Shown here piece by piece: positions 48,746-58,995 of a stretch of 64,000 nt of DNA. The DNA comes from Pomphorhynchus laevis (taxonomy: Eukaryota > Acanthocephala > Palaeacanthocephala > Echinorhynchida > Pomphorhynchidae), in the NCBI GenBank assembly GCA_012934845.2, contig WNNJ02002194.1, positions 1 through 64,000 of the forward strand. Direction: 5' to 3'. How positions within the stretch are numbered: the first letter of the stretch is position 1; each line of letters opens with the position of its first letter. A program made the translations under genes and the position numbers. The notes below the pieces were generated by a model. That model was not told where the DNA came from. It did not search any database and worked only from the letters and a program-made list of their open reading frames with translations.

Positions 48746-51181
48746 ACAATTTACGCTATATTATTGTGGTCGACCCACCAAGGCACCCATCGTCTAGTAC
48801 TCATTGCCATAAACTTCACATTCTTTATTTGAATGCTCTCAGTTTATGCAATAAAATCGACGAATTACGTTTAAGGTCATCCAAACTTCAGCCAGACATC
48901 ATTGCTATCACTGAAACGTGGCTCCACCCAGATATTCTAGACAGTGAAATAGCACTCGATGGATATACACACTTACGCGCAGACCGACTATCATCCAGGG
49001 GCGGTGGCGTCGTTCTTTATGCTAAAGATCCCCTATTTTTCAAAACCATTGAGTCTTCGTGTGGGCAAGATATCAGCTCTGACTTTCTGTGGGCCACTTC
49101 TAGGGAAACTGCAATTGGTGCCTTCACTATAGGCCTGTTCTATCGCCCCCTTCGTCGCCCGTCTTTGATATTTGCAAAACATTACTCATACACGCATCAT
49201 CTAATTCACCTACATTGATTCTGGGCGACTTCAATATGCCGCACATCGATTGGGACTTGATGATCCCCACTTCTCGTTGTGACGTCAACTCTTCAAGCTT
49301 ATTATATACCTTCATCTTTCTCGACCTTACTCAGCATGTAAGGGAATTCACTCGTGTTCGAGGATCAAGGCGCTTAATTTTAGATCTATGTCTCTGTAGT
49401 AGTGAGCATCTGGTGAATCTTATAGAGTACTTTCCTCTTCTCGGCTGCAGGGATTACCGTCTTTTATCCATTCGGTCTTCTCTAATGGGTCGTTCTCGCA
49501 CTTCATGCCACATCTTAAATATGCACAAAACCGACTATGCTAAACTGAGAGAGTCGCTCTTCCGAGTAGTATGGCCAGATCCCTCACTACACGGAATTTA
49601 GTTTGCATGGGATTTTTTCAAGTGTACTCTACAGGCTGCCATTAGCTATCATAGCCCGGTTAAACGATCCTCTAGTGTTGCCTCTCGTCCACCCTGGATT
49701 GATCGTCAGGTCAACAGTGCCATAAAGTTGCGTGACCGCAAATTCCAAGAATTTAAAAATGGCCATTGTTCCTACCGACTGTACAAACAGGCAAGAAACT
49801 TTGCAACATCGTTAAAAAGATCCAAGCGCAAGCATTTCATCGATTCCCTCTGCCGCTGTTGCGTGGGCAACTCATCCCGTTTCTTCAAACATCTCAGGTC
49901 CCATCTGAAGCCCGGAAATATAATTCCATGTCTAGCCAACGTACAAGGGACAATTCTGAATGACCCGAAGCTCATAGCAGAGGAATTCAGTATTCACTAC
50001 TCAAATATCGCATCCGAGGTCCCTTCGTCTTCCAACTATACCCGGTCCTCTAGTCTCCCGAATCATAGATCATGGGTATTTGATTTCAGCGAACGAGACG
50101 CGTTGGAGGTACTGAGACAGCTGCCGAATTCACTTGCTGCTGGTCCTGACAGACTGCCTCCCTTACTTTTTTATGAATCAGCTGATATCTTATGTAGACC
50201 GCTTTTTCAATTATTTCAGTGCTCGATATCTAGCGGCATACTTCCGATGACTGGAAGAAATCTTTGGTTATTCCACTGTTCAAGAAGGGCGAACGTACTT
50301 CTGTGAATAATTACCGACCTATCAGTCTCACTTGTGTGGCTTGTAAAGTTCTCGAAAAACTAATTGATAAAGCTCTCCGTTTCCACCTTGAAAGTCTCAA
50401 TATATTCAGTGATGTACAACATGGCTTCAGGAAGAACAGATCTACGATCACCAATCTTGCAACATCAAGACACAGTTGGGCTGATTCCATGCGATCAGGT
50501 GTTGAACTCGATGTGCTTTTCTTTGATCTGTCTAAAGCCTTCGACTGTGTGAAACATGACATTATACTCTCAGCACTTTGGCACTACGGTATCATAGGTC
50601 CTATCCATAGATGGATGTATTCATTCCTAACATCTCGTTTCTTCTTGAACCCTGCGAAATGTGTCCACCTAAATATTGGAAAGGGGACCTTCAGTGGTAG
50701 CTACCGAATTGATGGCTGTCAGATTGTAAAGGTCTCGCAAATGTCGGACCTGGGAGTGATTGTAACTAGTGACTTAGGATCTCGCTCTCATGTAGATCAT
50801 GTTGTAAGCAAGTGCGTTCGCCTCCTCGGTCTAGTACGCAGGGTGTTCGATCATCTTGATTCTGTGGGATTGCGTACCCTTTACTAATGCGCAATCATCC
50901 CACACATGCTGTATGGGTCCGTCGTTGCTCACCCTCAGTTCCAGCTTGAGCTGGACGCTTACGAACGCATTCTCCATCGGTGCACACATTTAGTGCGGTC
51001 CATATGTTCGTTACCTCATGAGAAACGCCTGCGCAGTATTGACGTTCCCCCAGTGAAAATTTCACTAAAATTTAATGATCTGATGTTCGTGTGGAGGTGC
51101 TTGACCACCCTAGGCCACTGTTGCAAGTACACGTTTGAGTTAAGAACCAACGATCGTCTACGTGGTCACAATATATGCTAG
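48742..51181 (+). pseudogene. LINE E ORF2, endonuclease and gapped RT
   Basis: Endonuclease: LHILYLNALSLCNKIDELR, ITETWLHPDILD, RGGGVVLYAKD, then in another frame ILGDFNMPHIDWDL (49,215 on). RT: NYRPISLTCVACKVLEKLI, FRKNRSTITNL and FFDLSKAFDCVKHD (about 50,520), then SFLTSR is joined straight to FFLNPAKCVHLN (about 50,640). The QGSVLGP and YxDD boxes that belong between these are deleted. The C terminus continues at 50,906-51,181. Several frameshifts. Confidence 0.85.
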
Positions 51182-51369
51182 AGAGAAGAGGAGCCTGCAA
51201 TAAACGAATATCAACAATCCATGAAAGAATTGTACCTATCTGGAATGGTCTACCTGCTGTGACGGTAAATGTTAACCAGGGGAGTTTTAAACGACGGTTG
51301 CGAAATCACCTCAGGATGCGTTGTCGTCATGACTGAATTGCACATTATTATGTTTTTTTTATTTAATTT

Positions 51370-51545
51370 TTTTTATTTTTCTTCTGTTTTCCCTGTTGTG
51401 AACCAACATGTTCGAGCTGTTCAAGCTCTTTTTGTTGTCGAAAATATAATTATAATTATAATTATTATATTTTCGACAACAAAAACAGCTTGAACAGCTC
51501 GAACATGTTGGTTCACAACAGGGAAAACAGAAGAAAAATTAAAAA
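51370..51545. repeat. Palindrome from two LINE E-type 3' ends, tail to tail
   Basis: TTCTGTTTTCCCTGTTGTG, AACCAACATGTTCGAGCTG and TTGTTGTCGAAAATATAA on the left recur as exact or near reverse complements on the right, around an ATAATTATAATT centre. These are the 3' UTRs of LINE E (plus) and E' (minus) joined at their tails. Confidence 0.9.
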
Positions 51546-53260
51546 ATAATAATAATAATATATCAGTTCATTTATCTTCGATATAAGACTGCGAGCATTA
51601 CAATGGAGTATTTCACAATGCCCCATATACCTCTGGGAGTATTCCTATCACCCCTTACACATCCTAATAACCCAGACGCTAAACCACTTAGACTCTGAAT
51701 TTGGACGCTAAACCATTTAGGCAGAATAGACGAGTCCGTTTCGATTACAGAATGCACGCGAGGCGAAATGACTAGTGGGCTCCAACTCAGCCGGGTGCGT
51801 CGCTTCACAATCTGAAATTTTTTCACAAAGAGATTTGTTTCTTCTTTAGCAACACGAGATGCTAGTTCCTCTTTAACCTTCGATAATTTTTTTCGTTCTG
51901 ATACATCAACATCTTTCAGCAGTCGAATATTAGACTCTTTGAGACGGAACGTGTTTCGCAACATTAAGGTGCATGAAGTTGGTTATAGAAGACAGCTTTG
52001 AGTAGTCGGGGTTTATTATTTAAAGCATTACGCTTACCTAGGCGGAAAAGAGCGACAAGTTTAACTTTTTGGACTGTCTCAATGTCACAGGAGCCAAGTA
52101 CATGTGCCAGAATAGACCTCAAACTCTGAATGTCGTCATTCAGTCGTGCTTGCGCATTCTCGAAGATAGACTCGGGCACATTAGCTAGAATAACTGAGCA
52201 TCCTCTATTATATATACGCTTATTTGAGATCACCCTATCAAGACTATCACAGGACACAGCAGATTGTGTATCTGTACATGCATGTAAGCTGGATATTTGA
52301 GTATCCGTTTACACAATATTCTGCAAGCTAGATAAGTCTGTCTGGGTCTGTAAATCATGAGACTCTAAAGAATTTTATGGTGACATCAAGGTGACGTGTG
52401 CGTTGCCAGAGGAAACGCACTGATCATCTTTGTTTGAGATAGTACGAAATGTCGCATTGTAAGCATTCGACATCTTCGGTGTATCACTTTGTAAAATCGC
52501 TTCATCAGACAGAATATATTTCGAGACTTCGTCATACGGTCTTGACACTGAATTTGGAGTTGAATAGGAAGAACGCAAATATCCCCACTTCCAAATACGG
52601 GATGTTACAGGTCCATCGCTGCCGACATAAGCGCCAGTTGTTCGAGTTCGATTGTCAATATGTAATGCAATATCGGGAGAAGGACGATCAACGACAACGC
52701 AGGTAGTCCTATCGTTCGTAGTCTGTGAGACTTTAGGGACTGTATTATCAGCAATTTGTTGCAATTTGCGATCGTTTGTATTCTCATCAAGGGGAATAAC
52801 GCAGGCAGTCGTATCATCCCCAACCTGCGCATCCACAGGAACTATATTTTTAATAGATTGTTGAGCTTTGAAAGTGGATATTTCATCGTCAATGAGAACG
52901 GTTCGTCTGAGAGATTAGTTATGTGATTCTTCAAATTCGACCAAACGTCTCCTCAAAACATTAAGCTCCTTCACACCACAAAAGCCACATAAATAAGCAT
53001 CATCGGAATTCTTTTTTAACTTGCTCATACAAATAGTGGTCCAGGTGTTACACAAATCATTCGAACACTGGACTTGGACAGATGTACACTCATCGATTAA
53101 GCTTGCGTTTAGAAATACGGTGTTTACATTGGACTTCTTAACTTTAAGCTTCGATGTTTTTCGTGTCATTATGTGTTTTGTTCTGCTGGCAAGCTCTTTT
53201 GTAAACAATTTAATTGTAATCCAATTTGTGAATATTTTGAAAAAACTGTTTTGAAGGATA
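51458..53260 (-). mobile_element. LINE E', ORF1-only non-autonomous derivative
   Basis: Minus strand, same 3' UTR as LINE E. A complete but frameshifted ORF1 is followed within about 30 bp by the 3' UTR, so almost all of ORF2 is missing, like the half-LINE elements known from other genomes. Begins near 53,260. Confidence 0.75.
51572..53208 (-). pseudogene. LINE E' ORF1, frameshifted
   Basis: From 53,208 down: basic start (MTRKTSKLKVKKSN), PHD-like zinc finger (VQCSNDLCNTWTTICMSK then AYLCGFCGVKELNVLRRRL), a Ser/Thr/Asp-rich middle (52,836-52,375), then RNA-binding C terminus pieces (VILANVPESIFENAQARL, ALFRLGKRNALNNKPR, RLLKDVDVSERKKL, FQIVKRRTRLSW). The zinc finger matches LINE A ORF1 in layout. 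Split by several breaks. Confidence 0.75.
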
Positions 53261-53393
53261 AATTGTTATGCCTGGTAAAGGTAAACTTCTTCGAACCAAA
53301 GTTGTATATTTGAGCTTGTAATTAGTGTATGTTATTTATCTCAAACTTTATTTTAAGGTGTTCATCTTAATATGTTGACGATATTATTATATA

Positions 53394-55180
53394 TTATGTA
53401 TACTCCTGATAGACGCGAAAAATGCATTCAACCAAATAAACAGAAATCTGGCACTCAGAAATATAAAATATATTTGTCCATCCCTGGATAAAATCCTACA
53501 TAACACATATGGACGCACATCCGATCTGGTCGTGAATGGTACGGTACTACACTCCGCCGAAGGCTTTACGCAGGGTGATCCTCTAGCAATGGCAGCTTTT
53601 GCCCTGGCGTCCATTCCTCTGATCAACCGTTTAAAGGAAGTGGCGCCGGGTGCGAAACACGTTTGGTATGCTGATGACGGGGGATGCGTCGGCACAATAG
53701 CAGAATTGGAAAAAATATGGAAAGAGCTACAGAGATGTGGTCCATCCTTTGGATACTTCATCAATCCCCGGAAGTGTACACTATTAGCTCATAAAGATTT
53801 AGTTGAAAATGCTGCAGTTGCTTTAACTCAACAAGGAGTTGCTATGAGGAAGGATGGAGTTAAATATCTAGGAAGTTTTATTGGAGAATATAATTTTGTG
53901 CACAACAAATGTTCAGATTTAGTTGAGAAATGGAAGAATACTTTAGATAAACTACAAAGCGTTAGCACTCAGGAGGCTTTCGCTAGCTATCTACTTCTAA
54001 CAAAGGCGATACAACCCAAATTATCGTATATTGAACGTACGTGCTATATGCAACAAGCGTGGTTAAAGCCATTCCACTCTAAGCTGTTCAATGATGTACT
54101 ACCTGAAATGCTGGGATACATAGGTCAGGACAACGAAGCTGAGATGATAATATCACTCCCGAATCGTTTTGGAGGGCTGGGAATCATAAACCAATTAAGA
54201 ACGTGCGGTTCAGAGTATGAAAACTCGGTCAAGATTTGTAATCCCGCAATGAAAGGTCTAATAGGTGATGACTTGGAAACCCAGCAGAAGCAAATATACA
54301 AAGAAATCAAAGAATGTAACAAGAGAGAGACAGTACGATACAGGCAAAGTATAATAGAATTATCACCCAGAGATCTATTTACAATTTTTGAAAACGCGAG
54401 CAAAAGTGGAGCTTCGGCGTGGCTCAGCAGTAATCACGGAGCTAAAGATTTGTTCCTTAATACTCGCGAGTTTCACGATGCTCTGTTAGCTCGTTATGAC
54501 TGGCAAACCTCGAATCATGGAAGGTGTGAATGCGGTAAAAGCAATGAAGTCGCACATATACTGTCTTGCAGAACTGGAGGAATGACATTTGTACGCCACA
54601 ATAGCATTAAGAGTGAACTTGCGAATCAAATTCAAAAAGTATGTCGAAGGGTAATCCAAGAACCAATATTACAGAATGTACCCGAGACCACGTCATTTGA
54701 AGCAACATCGACGACTAGGGATCGTAATGCAAGGGCAGACATTGTGTGTAACGGCCTATTCGGACATGTGACGGAGCGGTCCTTCCTGGACATTTGCATT
54801 TTTAATAGTTTTGCTCCATCGTATGCAACGAGTCACATGTCAAATCCCTTTGTATATCACGAGGAAAGGAAGAATGGCAAATACAAAGAACGTATAAACA
54901 GAATTGAGCGGGCTCATTTTCATCCATTTGTTATGTCAACAACGGGTGGATTGGGAAACGCGGCTAACACTGTGTTAAAAAAGGTAGCATCAATGCATGC
55001 TTTGCAAGGACCACAGAATTACGCCGAGATAATACACACATACAGATGCCGTTTGTCGAGAATGATGGCTCGAGTAGTATCAATGTCCATGCAGGGCGTT
55101 TGTAGCCAGACGCTAGAATTGTAAAACATGACAAATCATAAATGTATTAATTTTAAAAAAATAATAATAATAATAATAAG
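53394..55180 (+). mobile_element. LINE R1, RLE-type, 5'-truncated copy
   Basis: Starts abruptly inside the RT at the first catalytic Asp motif (LLIDAKNAFNQINR, 53,403) and runs without a break to TAA at 55,124, then a 55-bp 3' UTR and an (AAT)n tail (about 55,156-55,180). Typical 5'-truncated insertion of the same clade as R2, but another subfamily (roughly half of residues identical by eye). Nearly identical to R3 over the shared part. Confidence 0.85.
53403..55124 (+). CDS. LINE R1 reverse transcriptase-nuclease, partial open frame
   Basis: About 573 codons, no internal stop; no proper start codon because the element is truncated. RT: IDAKNAFNQINR, GFTQGDPLAMAAFALAS (about 53,566), HVWYADDGGCVG (about 53,660). 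C-terminal region: WQTSNHGRCECGKSNEVAH then SCRTGG (CCHC-like, about 54,510), then RADIVCNGLFGHVTERSFL followed by DICIF (about 54,735), a putative PD-(D/E)xK nuclease core. Lacks the N terminus, so not functional alone. Confidence 0.8.
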   Translation, partial: LLIDAKNAFNQINRNLALRNIKYICPSLDKILHNTYGRTSDLVVNGTVLHSAEGFTQGDPLAMAAFALASIPLINRLKEVAPGAKHVWYADDGGCVGTIAELEKIWKELQRCGPSFGYFINPRKCTLLAHKDLVENAAVALTQQGVAMRKDGVKYLGSFIGEYNFVHNKCSDLVEKWKNTLDKLQSVSTQEAFASYLLLTKAIQPKLSYIERTCYMQQAWLKPFHSKLFNDVLPEMLGYIGQDNEAEMIISLPNRFGGLGIINQLRTCGSEYENSVKICNPAMKGLIGDDLETQQKQIYKEIKECNKRETVRYRQSIIELSPRDLFTIFENASKSGASAWLSSNHGAKDLFLNTREFHDALLARYDWQTSNHGRCECGKSNEVAHILSCRTGGMTFVRHNSIKSELANQIQKVCRRVIQEPILQNVPETTSFEATSTTRDRNARADIVCNGLFGHVTERSFLDICIFNSFAPSYATSHMSNPFVYHEERKNGKYKERINRIERAHFHPFVMSTTGGLGNAANTVLKKVASMHALQGPQNYAEIIHTYRCRLSRMMARVVSMSMQGVCSQTLEL

Positions 55181-55230
55181 ATACAAGATAAATTCGATTA
55201 CAAGATAAATTCGATTACAAGATTATTATT
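55180..55230. repeat. 17-bp tandem repeat between R1 and R2
   Basis: ACAAGATAAATTCGATT is repeated, followed by (ATT)n, which mirrors the (AAT)n tail of R1. Confidence 0.8.
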
Positions 55231-55254
55231 ATTATTATTATTTTGGTAATAATA

Positions 55255-55338
55255 GAGTTTGAAATTCTAAGCTGCTAACAAATAACTATATACAGAGAGT
55301 TTAAAATTCTAAGCTGTTAACAAATAACTATTTACAAC
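55255..55338 (+). repeat. 42-bp tandem duplication in the R2 5' UTR
   Basis: Two units (55,255-55,296 and 55,297-55,338) sharing ATTCTAAGCTG and TAACAAATAACTAT, directly before the R2 start codon region. Confidence 0.9.
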
Positions 55339-55374
55339 ACAATTGAATACACAATTGAAACAACACACAACATA

Positions 55375-58300
55375 ATGCCGCGAGGTAAACCGTCTTCCTT
55401 TTCTCGCTGTTGTACGTGTAATGGTTCAGCTGCAAAATGTATACGTTGTCCTTGTAAGAAATCCGGAAGATCTTGTATTGACTGTCTAGCTACCAGTTGC
55501 AAAAATCGCATTAAAGAAACGCCGCTATTATTGGACTCCATCATTCCATCCACAGAGCGAACGAATGTATCACATTCAGTGAATGGCTGTATTAACCAAA
55601 TCTTGGAATTGAACTTGTGTAGTATTGGATTTACTAATAAATCCACTGAGCTCTTACATAGTAGCACAGATAAACAAACTAACACAGGGATTGACATTGA
55701 CTCGGTTTACAAAGAAGTCATTTTATGGGATCCGAATTTGTTCGAGCTACCAAAATGTAATGCAAGCTTCGAGTTCATCGACAATTTAGCGTCATTTTAT
55801 CGTTTATGCGTCGATGATCAAACACAGATAGAATTAAGTCTTAAATCATCTACGGTGATGTGTCAAATAATTTTGCAAAGAACGGAATCTCGTCGTGTGA
55901 GTACAAGACGCAAAAATATTGAACGCAGACTAAAATTATGGAAGGAACAAAACTTGTTCGAGCTTTTATGTGAAGCAAGAATCCTTCAAAGTCAGAGAAA
56001 GTGCCAAAGCCAAAGGACATCTAGAAAATCAAGTTGGGTCCAGAAATTTATTCAGCTAATGACACATCACAAGACAAACTCAGCGATAAAATTGCTTGAA
56101 AATCCTCACAATCAAATGGGTATAATGGAGCTGGACGATACTTTTGAATCACAGAGTGTGCGGCATAAGCTATTACAACTTCACCCTGAAGCTTCCGACA
56201 TAAGTGAAGGCGTAGCTTTAAATAGTCCTTTACCAAACATGGTTAAGCACCACCCAGTACGTTTTGAATACATATCAAGCGATGACATTATAGAGGCAGC
56301 TCGACGCACTCAAGGATCAGCAGGACCTTCAGGAATGGATGCGCAAATATGGCGCACAATGCTATGTTCGTTCGGAATATCATCTTCTCGACTAGCTTCC
56401 AGTCTCGCTGATTTTTCGTATCTAGTGACATCCGTTAATATCAACCCAGACTCTCTTACAGCATTTACAGCAAGCCGTTTGATTCCATTGAACAAGGACC
56501 CCGGCATCAGGCCGATAGGGATTGGTGAGGTATCACGCAGAATAGTTGGAAAAGTTCTGGCAAAGTTGATAAGTAAAGACTTACAGATCGTGTCGAAATG
56601 CGAACAATTGTGCGCTGGACAAAGATGCGGGGTCGAGGCTGCGATACATTCCATTCGACAGGTTTACATGGAAAACAGTGACATGTGCTTGTTGCAGCTA
56701 GATGCTCGAAATGCCTTTAACTGTGTGAACCGTAAATTGGCTCTAGCAAATATAGAGTATGTTTGTCCTTCACTAGCAACAGTGCTGCGTAATGTGTATG
56801 GTAATCCAGCAACTCTTTCAGTCGACAAGGATTTAATGTTTTCCAAGGAGGGGTTCACGCAAGGTGATCCTCTGGCAATGATAGCATTTGCTGCGTCATC
56901 ACTTCCACTAATAATGAAGCTGAGAGCTATAGCACCAAACGTTACTCATCGCTGGTTTGCAGACGATGCGAATTGTGTGGGTAGTCGATCTGATGTATTG
57001 AGAGTCTGGAATGGTATCCGCGAAATCGGCCATAGATATGGATTTCATCTAAATGAACAAAAATGCCAGGTTCTAGTACATAAAGATCAAATAAAATTAG
57101 CAGAGAAGACTTTCTGTGGTACAGGGCTTAAGATTATATACCAAGGTACAGAAATTCTTGGTTCTGCCATTGGAGATCAAACATATATGGACCAATTTGT
57201 TCATGGCAAAATTGAAAACTGGATTGAATCATTAAAAAATTTGAATTTAGTAGCGAATGAAGATCCATACGTCGCTTTTGCAGCTTTGACGCAGGCGCTC
57301 CAATTCAAGTGGAATTATGTTCAACGAACTTGTATGGCTAGTAGCACATGTTACGAACGTCTTTCATCGTATATATTCGACACGATCATTCCGAAGTTGA
57401 CAGGAGTTGATTTAGATACGGGACAACTTGATTCGATAATGATTCCATTACGCTACGGTGGATTGGGTATACTAGACCCGAATAGTAATCCTCTTTCGGA
57501 ATATGATAGTTCATTACGCATGAGCCAACCTCTACTAGATGGATTATCAGGAAGTGATTTAGAGATTAGATATGCCCAAATTGCGCGAGAAATAAGAATA
57601 TATAAGCAAGAATCTATCAAAACTCGATTGATGAGGGTTAAATCAAAATCAGCGACTATTAGCGCTTATCTCGATTTCGCAGCCTGTAAAGGGGCATCTA
57701 ATTGGCTTTCAGCAAAACCTTCATTAGTACTTAATCACCACTTAAGCAAAAGGCAATTTCAAGATGCTCTGGCATCACGCTATGGATGGAAACCTCCGGA
57801 CTCACCCATGAAATGTTTGTGTGGACACAATTTTGATATTTGTCATGCTGTTGCTTGTCAGTCCGGTGGTATTCCAACAATTAGACATAACGTGGTTCGT
57901 GATATTATTGCTAAAGAACTAGCCGATGTATGCAGTTCAACATCAATTGAACCTCCTTTACAACCTTTGCCTGAAGGAATAGTTTTCAAAAATTCCACAA
58001 CGACCCTTGATCGTAATTCTAGAGTTGATGTTGCGTGTTACGGTCTGTTTGGGGATAAGACGGAGCGGTCATTATTTGACATTTGTGTTTTCAGCCATCT
58101 TGCTCCTTCTTATTCATCTGGCACGACAAGCAATGCTTTTAACTATCACGAGGCTAGAAAAAACTCGAAGTATAGTGAAAGAATAGCACGGTTTGAACGA
58201 TCGTCATTTCATCCTATTGTTCTTGCCTCCAACGGTGCCCTTGGCAGTACATCACAGATGATTTTAAAGAAAATAGCAAAGATACGAGCAGATAGAACTT

Positions 58301-58407
58301 GCGATAATTACAGCGCCTGTATCCGAAATATAAGGAGTAGAGTCGGTTTTGCTTTAGCAAAAATGTCTTCGATGTCTATACGTGCTGCTCGTACGTCGAA
58401 AATTTAG
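55375..58407 (+). CDS. LINE R2 polyprotein: Cys cluster, reverse transcriptase, CCHC, putative restriction-like nuclease
   Basis: 1,010 codons, ATG at 55,375 (MPRGKPSSFSRCC), no interruption. Residues 12-45 hold nine Cys (12, 13, 15, 22, 25, 27, 34, 37, 42) in RCCTCNGSAAKCIRCPC and GRSCIDCL, probably a nucleic acid-binding finger. RT about 300-570: AGPSGMDAQIW (315), RPIGIGEVSRRIVGKVL (378), LLQLDARNAFNCVNR (440), EGFTQGDPLAM (491), HRWFADDANCVG (526, catalytic FADD). CCHC-like CLCGHNFDICHAVAC at about 814. Then SRVDVACYGLFGDKTERSLF and DICVF (about 883-907), with D and E/D spaced as in a PD-(D/E)xK nuclease; that role is inferred. The length fits single-ORF RLE LINEs. All visible catalytic residues are kept. 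Confidence 0.85.
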   Translation: MPRGKPSSFSRCCTCNGSAAKCIRCPCKKSGRSCIDCLATSCKNRIKETPLLLDSIIPSTERTNVSHSVNGCINQILELNLCSIGFTNKSTELLHSSTDKQTNTGIDIDSVYKEVILWDPNLFELPKCNASFEFIDNLASFYRLCVDDQTQIELSLKSSTVMCQIILQRTESRRVSTRRKNIERRLKLWKEQNLFELLCEARILQSQRKCQSQRTSRKSSWVQKFIQLMTHHKTNSAIKLLENPHNQMGIMELDDTFESQSVRHKLLQLHPEASDISEGVALNSPLPNMVKHHPVRFEYISSDDIIEAARRTQGSAGPSGMDAQIWRTMLCSFGISSSRLASSLADFSYLVTSVNINPDSLTAFTASRLIPLNKDPGIRPIGIGEVSRRIVGKVLAKLISKDLQIVSKCEQLCAGQRCGVEAAIHSIRQVYMENSDMCLLQLDARNAFNCVNRKLALANIEYVCPSLATVLRNVYGNPATLSVDKDLMFSKEGFTQGDPLAMIAFAASSLPLIMKLRAIAPNVTHRWFADDANCVGSRSDVLRVWNGIREIGHRYGFHLNEQKCQVLVHKDQIKLAEKTFCGTGLKIIYQGTEILGSAIGDQTYMDQFVHGKIENWIESLKNLNLVANEDPYVAFAALTQALQFKWNYVQRTCMASSTCYERLSSYIFDTIIPKLTGVDLDTGQLDSIMIPLRYGGLGILDPNSNPLSEYDSSLRMSQPLLDGLSGSDLEIRYAQIAREIRIYKQESIKTRLMRVKSKSATISAYLDFAACKGASNWLSAKPSLVLNHHLSKRQFQDALASRYGWKPPDSPMKCLCGHNFDICHAVACQSGGIPTIRHNVVRDIIAKELADVCSSTSIEPPLQPLPEGIVFKNSTTTLDRNSRVDVACYGLFGDKTERSLFDICVFSHLAPSYSSGTTSNAFNYHEARKNSKYSERIARFERSSFHPIVLASNGALGSTSQMILKKIAKIRADRTCDNYSACIRNIRSRVGFALAKMSSMSIRAARTSKI

Positions 58408-58479
58408 TCAGTTAGTCAGCATGGAACAAGACTTAATAACTATTATTTGACTGTATTCTTAAATGTTTGCATTTAAAAA

Positions 58480-58570
58480 AATTATAAAAAAAATCATAAG
58501 TCTTATGATAATAATAATTATTATTATTAATAATTATTATTAATTATCATACAGTTTCTGATAAACATAC
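58480..58570. repeat. AT-rich tail and (AAT)/(ATT) inverted stretch
   Basis: Poly-A-rich tail of R2 running into ATAATAATAATTATTATTAT, followed by the 5' region of LINE G. Confidence 0.8.
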
Positions 58571-58599
58571 AAATTCTCGAAAATGCAAATTTCTGAAAA

Positions 58600-58880
58600 C
58601 AAATACTGAACTCAAGGAACTTCTACGCCCACTTCGAGAATAACGAACTTCTACGAACTTCTACGTACTTCAAGGAACTTCTACGAACTTCTACGCCCAC
58701 TTCGAGAATAACGAACTTCTACGAACCTCCACTTCACAACGAACTTCTACGCCCACTTCGAGAATAAACGAACTTCTACTCCGCACTTCGAGAATAAACG
58801 AACTTCTACTCCGCACTTCGAGAATAAACGAACTTCTAACAACGAACTTCTACGCCGCACTTCTGCAACGAACTTCGTTT
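58600..58880 (+). repeat. 5' UTR tandem repeats of LINE G
   Basis: Units built from AACGAACTTCTACG and CCCACTTCGAGAATAA, about 28-30 bp when both are present, some 9-10 in all, with irregular shortened forms. They sit directly before ORF1, as the arrays of A1 and A5 do. Confidence 0.9.
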
Positions 58881-58995
58881 CACTACAACGAACTTATACA
58901 ATCAAACTGCGTTTTAATATCGACAATCGTCGACTGTTCACTACATCGAACTTCTGTGGACAACGAGCGATTACTTGCACAAATTTGGAGCAACA

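Larger units (their letters stand above)
47966..51457 (+). mobile_element. LINE E, 5'-truncated and internally deleted
   Basis: Starts inside ORF1 and runs through ORF2 to a 3' UTR ending in ATAATTATAATTATAATT near 51,457, where it meets E' tail to tail. CR1-like two-ORF LINE. The RT active-site region is deleted, so the copy is dead. Confidence 0.8.
55255..58480 (+). mobile_element. LINE R2, RLE-type non-LTR retrotransposon, looks complete
   Basis: 5' UTR with a tandem duplication, one intact 1,010-codon ORF, short 3' UTR and an A-rich then (AAT)n-like tail (to about 58,480-58,550). Single-ORF layout with N-terminal Cys cluster, RT, CCHC and C-terminal nuclease, as in the early-branching LINEs that use a restriction-like endonuclease (R2/NeSL/Hero group). 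The label R2 here is only my copy number, not the rDNA R2 family. It lies directly behind R1. Confidence 0.85.

Noticed and set aside
58600-58880. CRISPR-like repeat array
   Set aside because: Units are irregular in length with no distinct spacers, and the context is an animal LINE 5' UTR.
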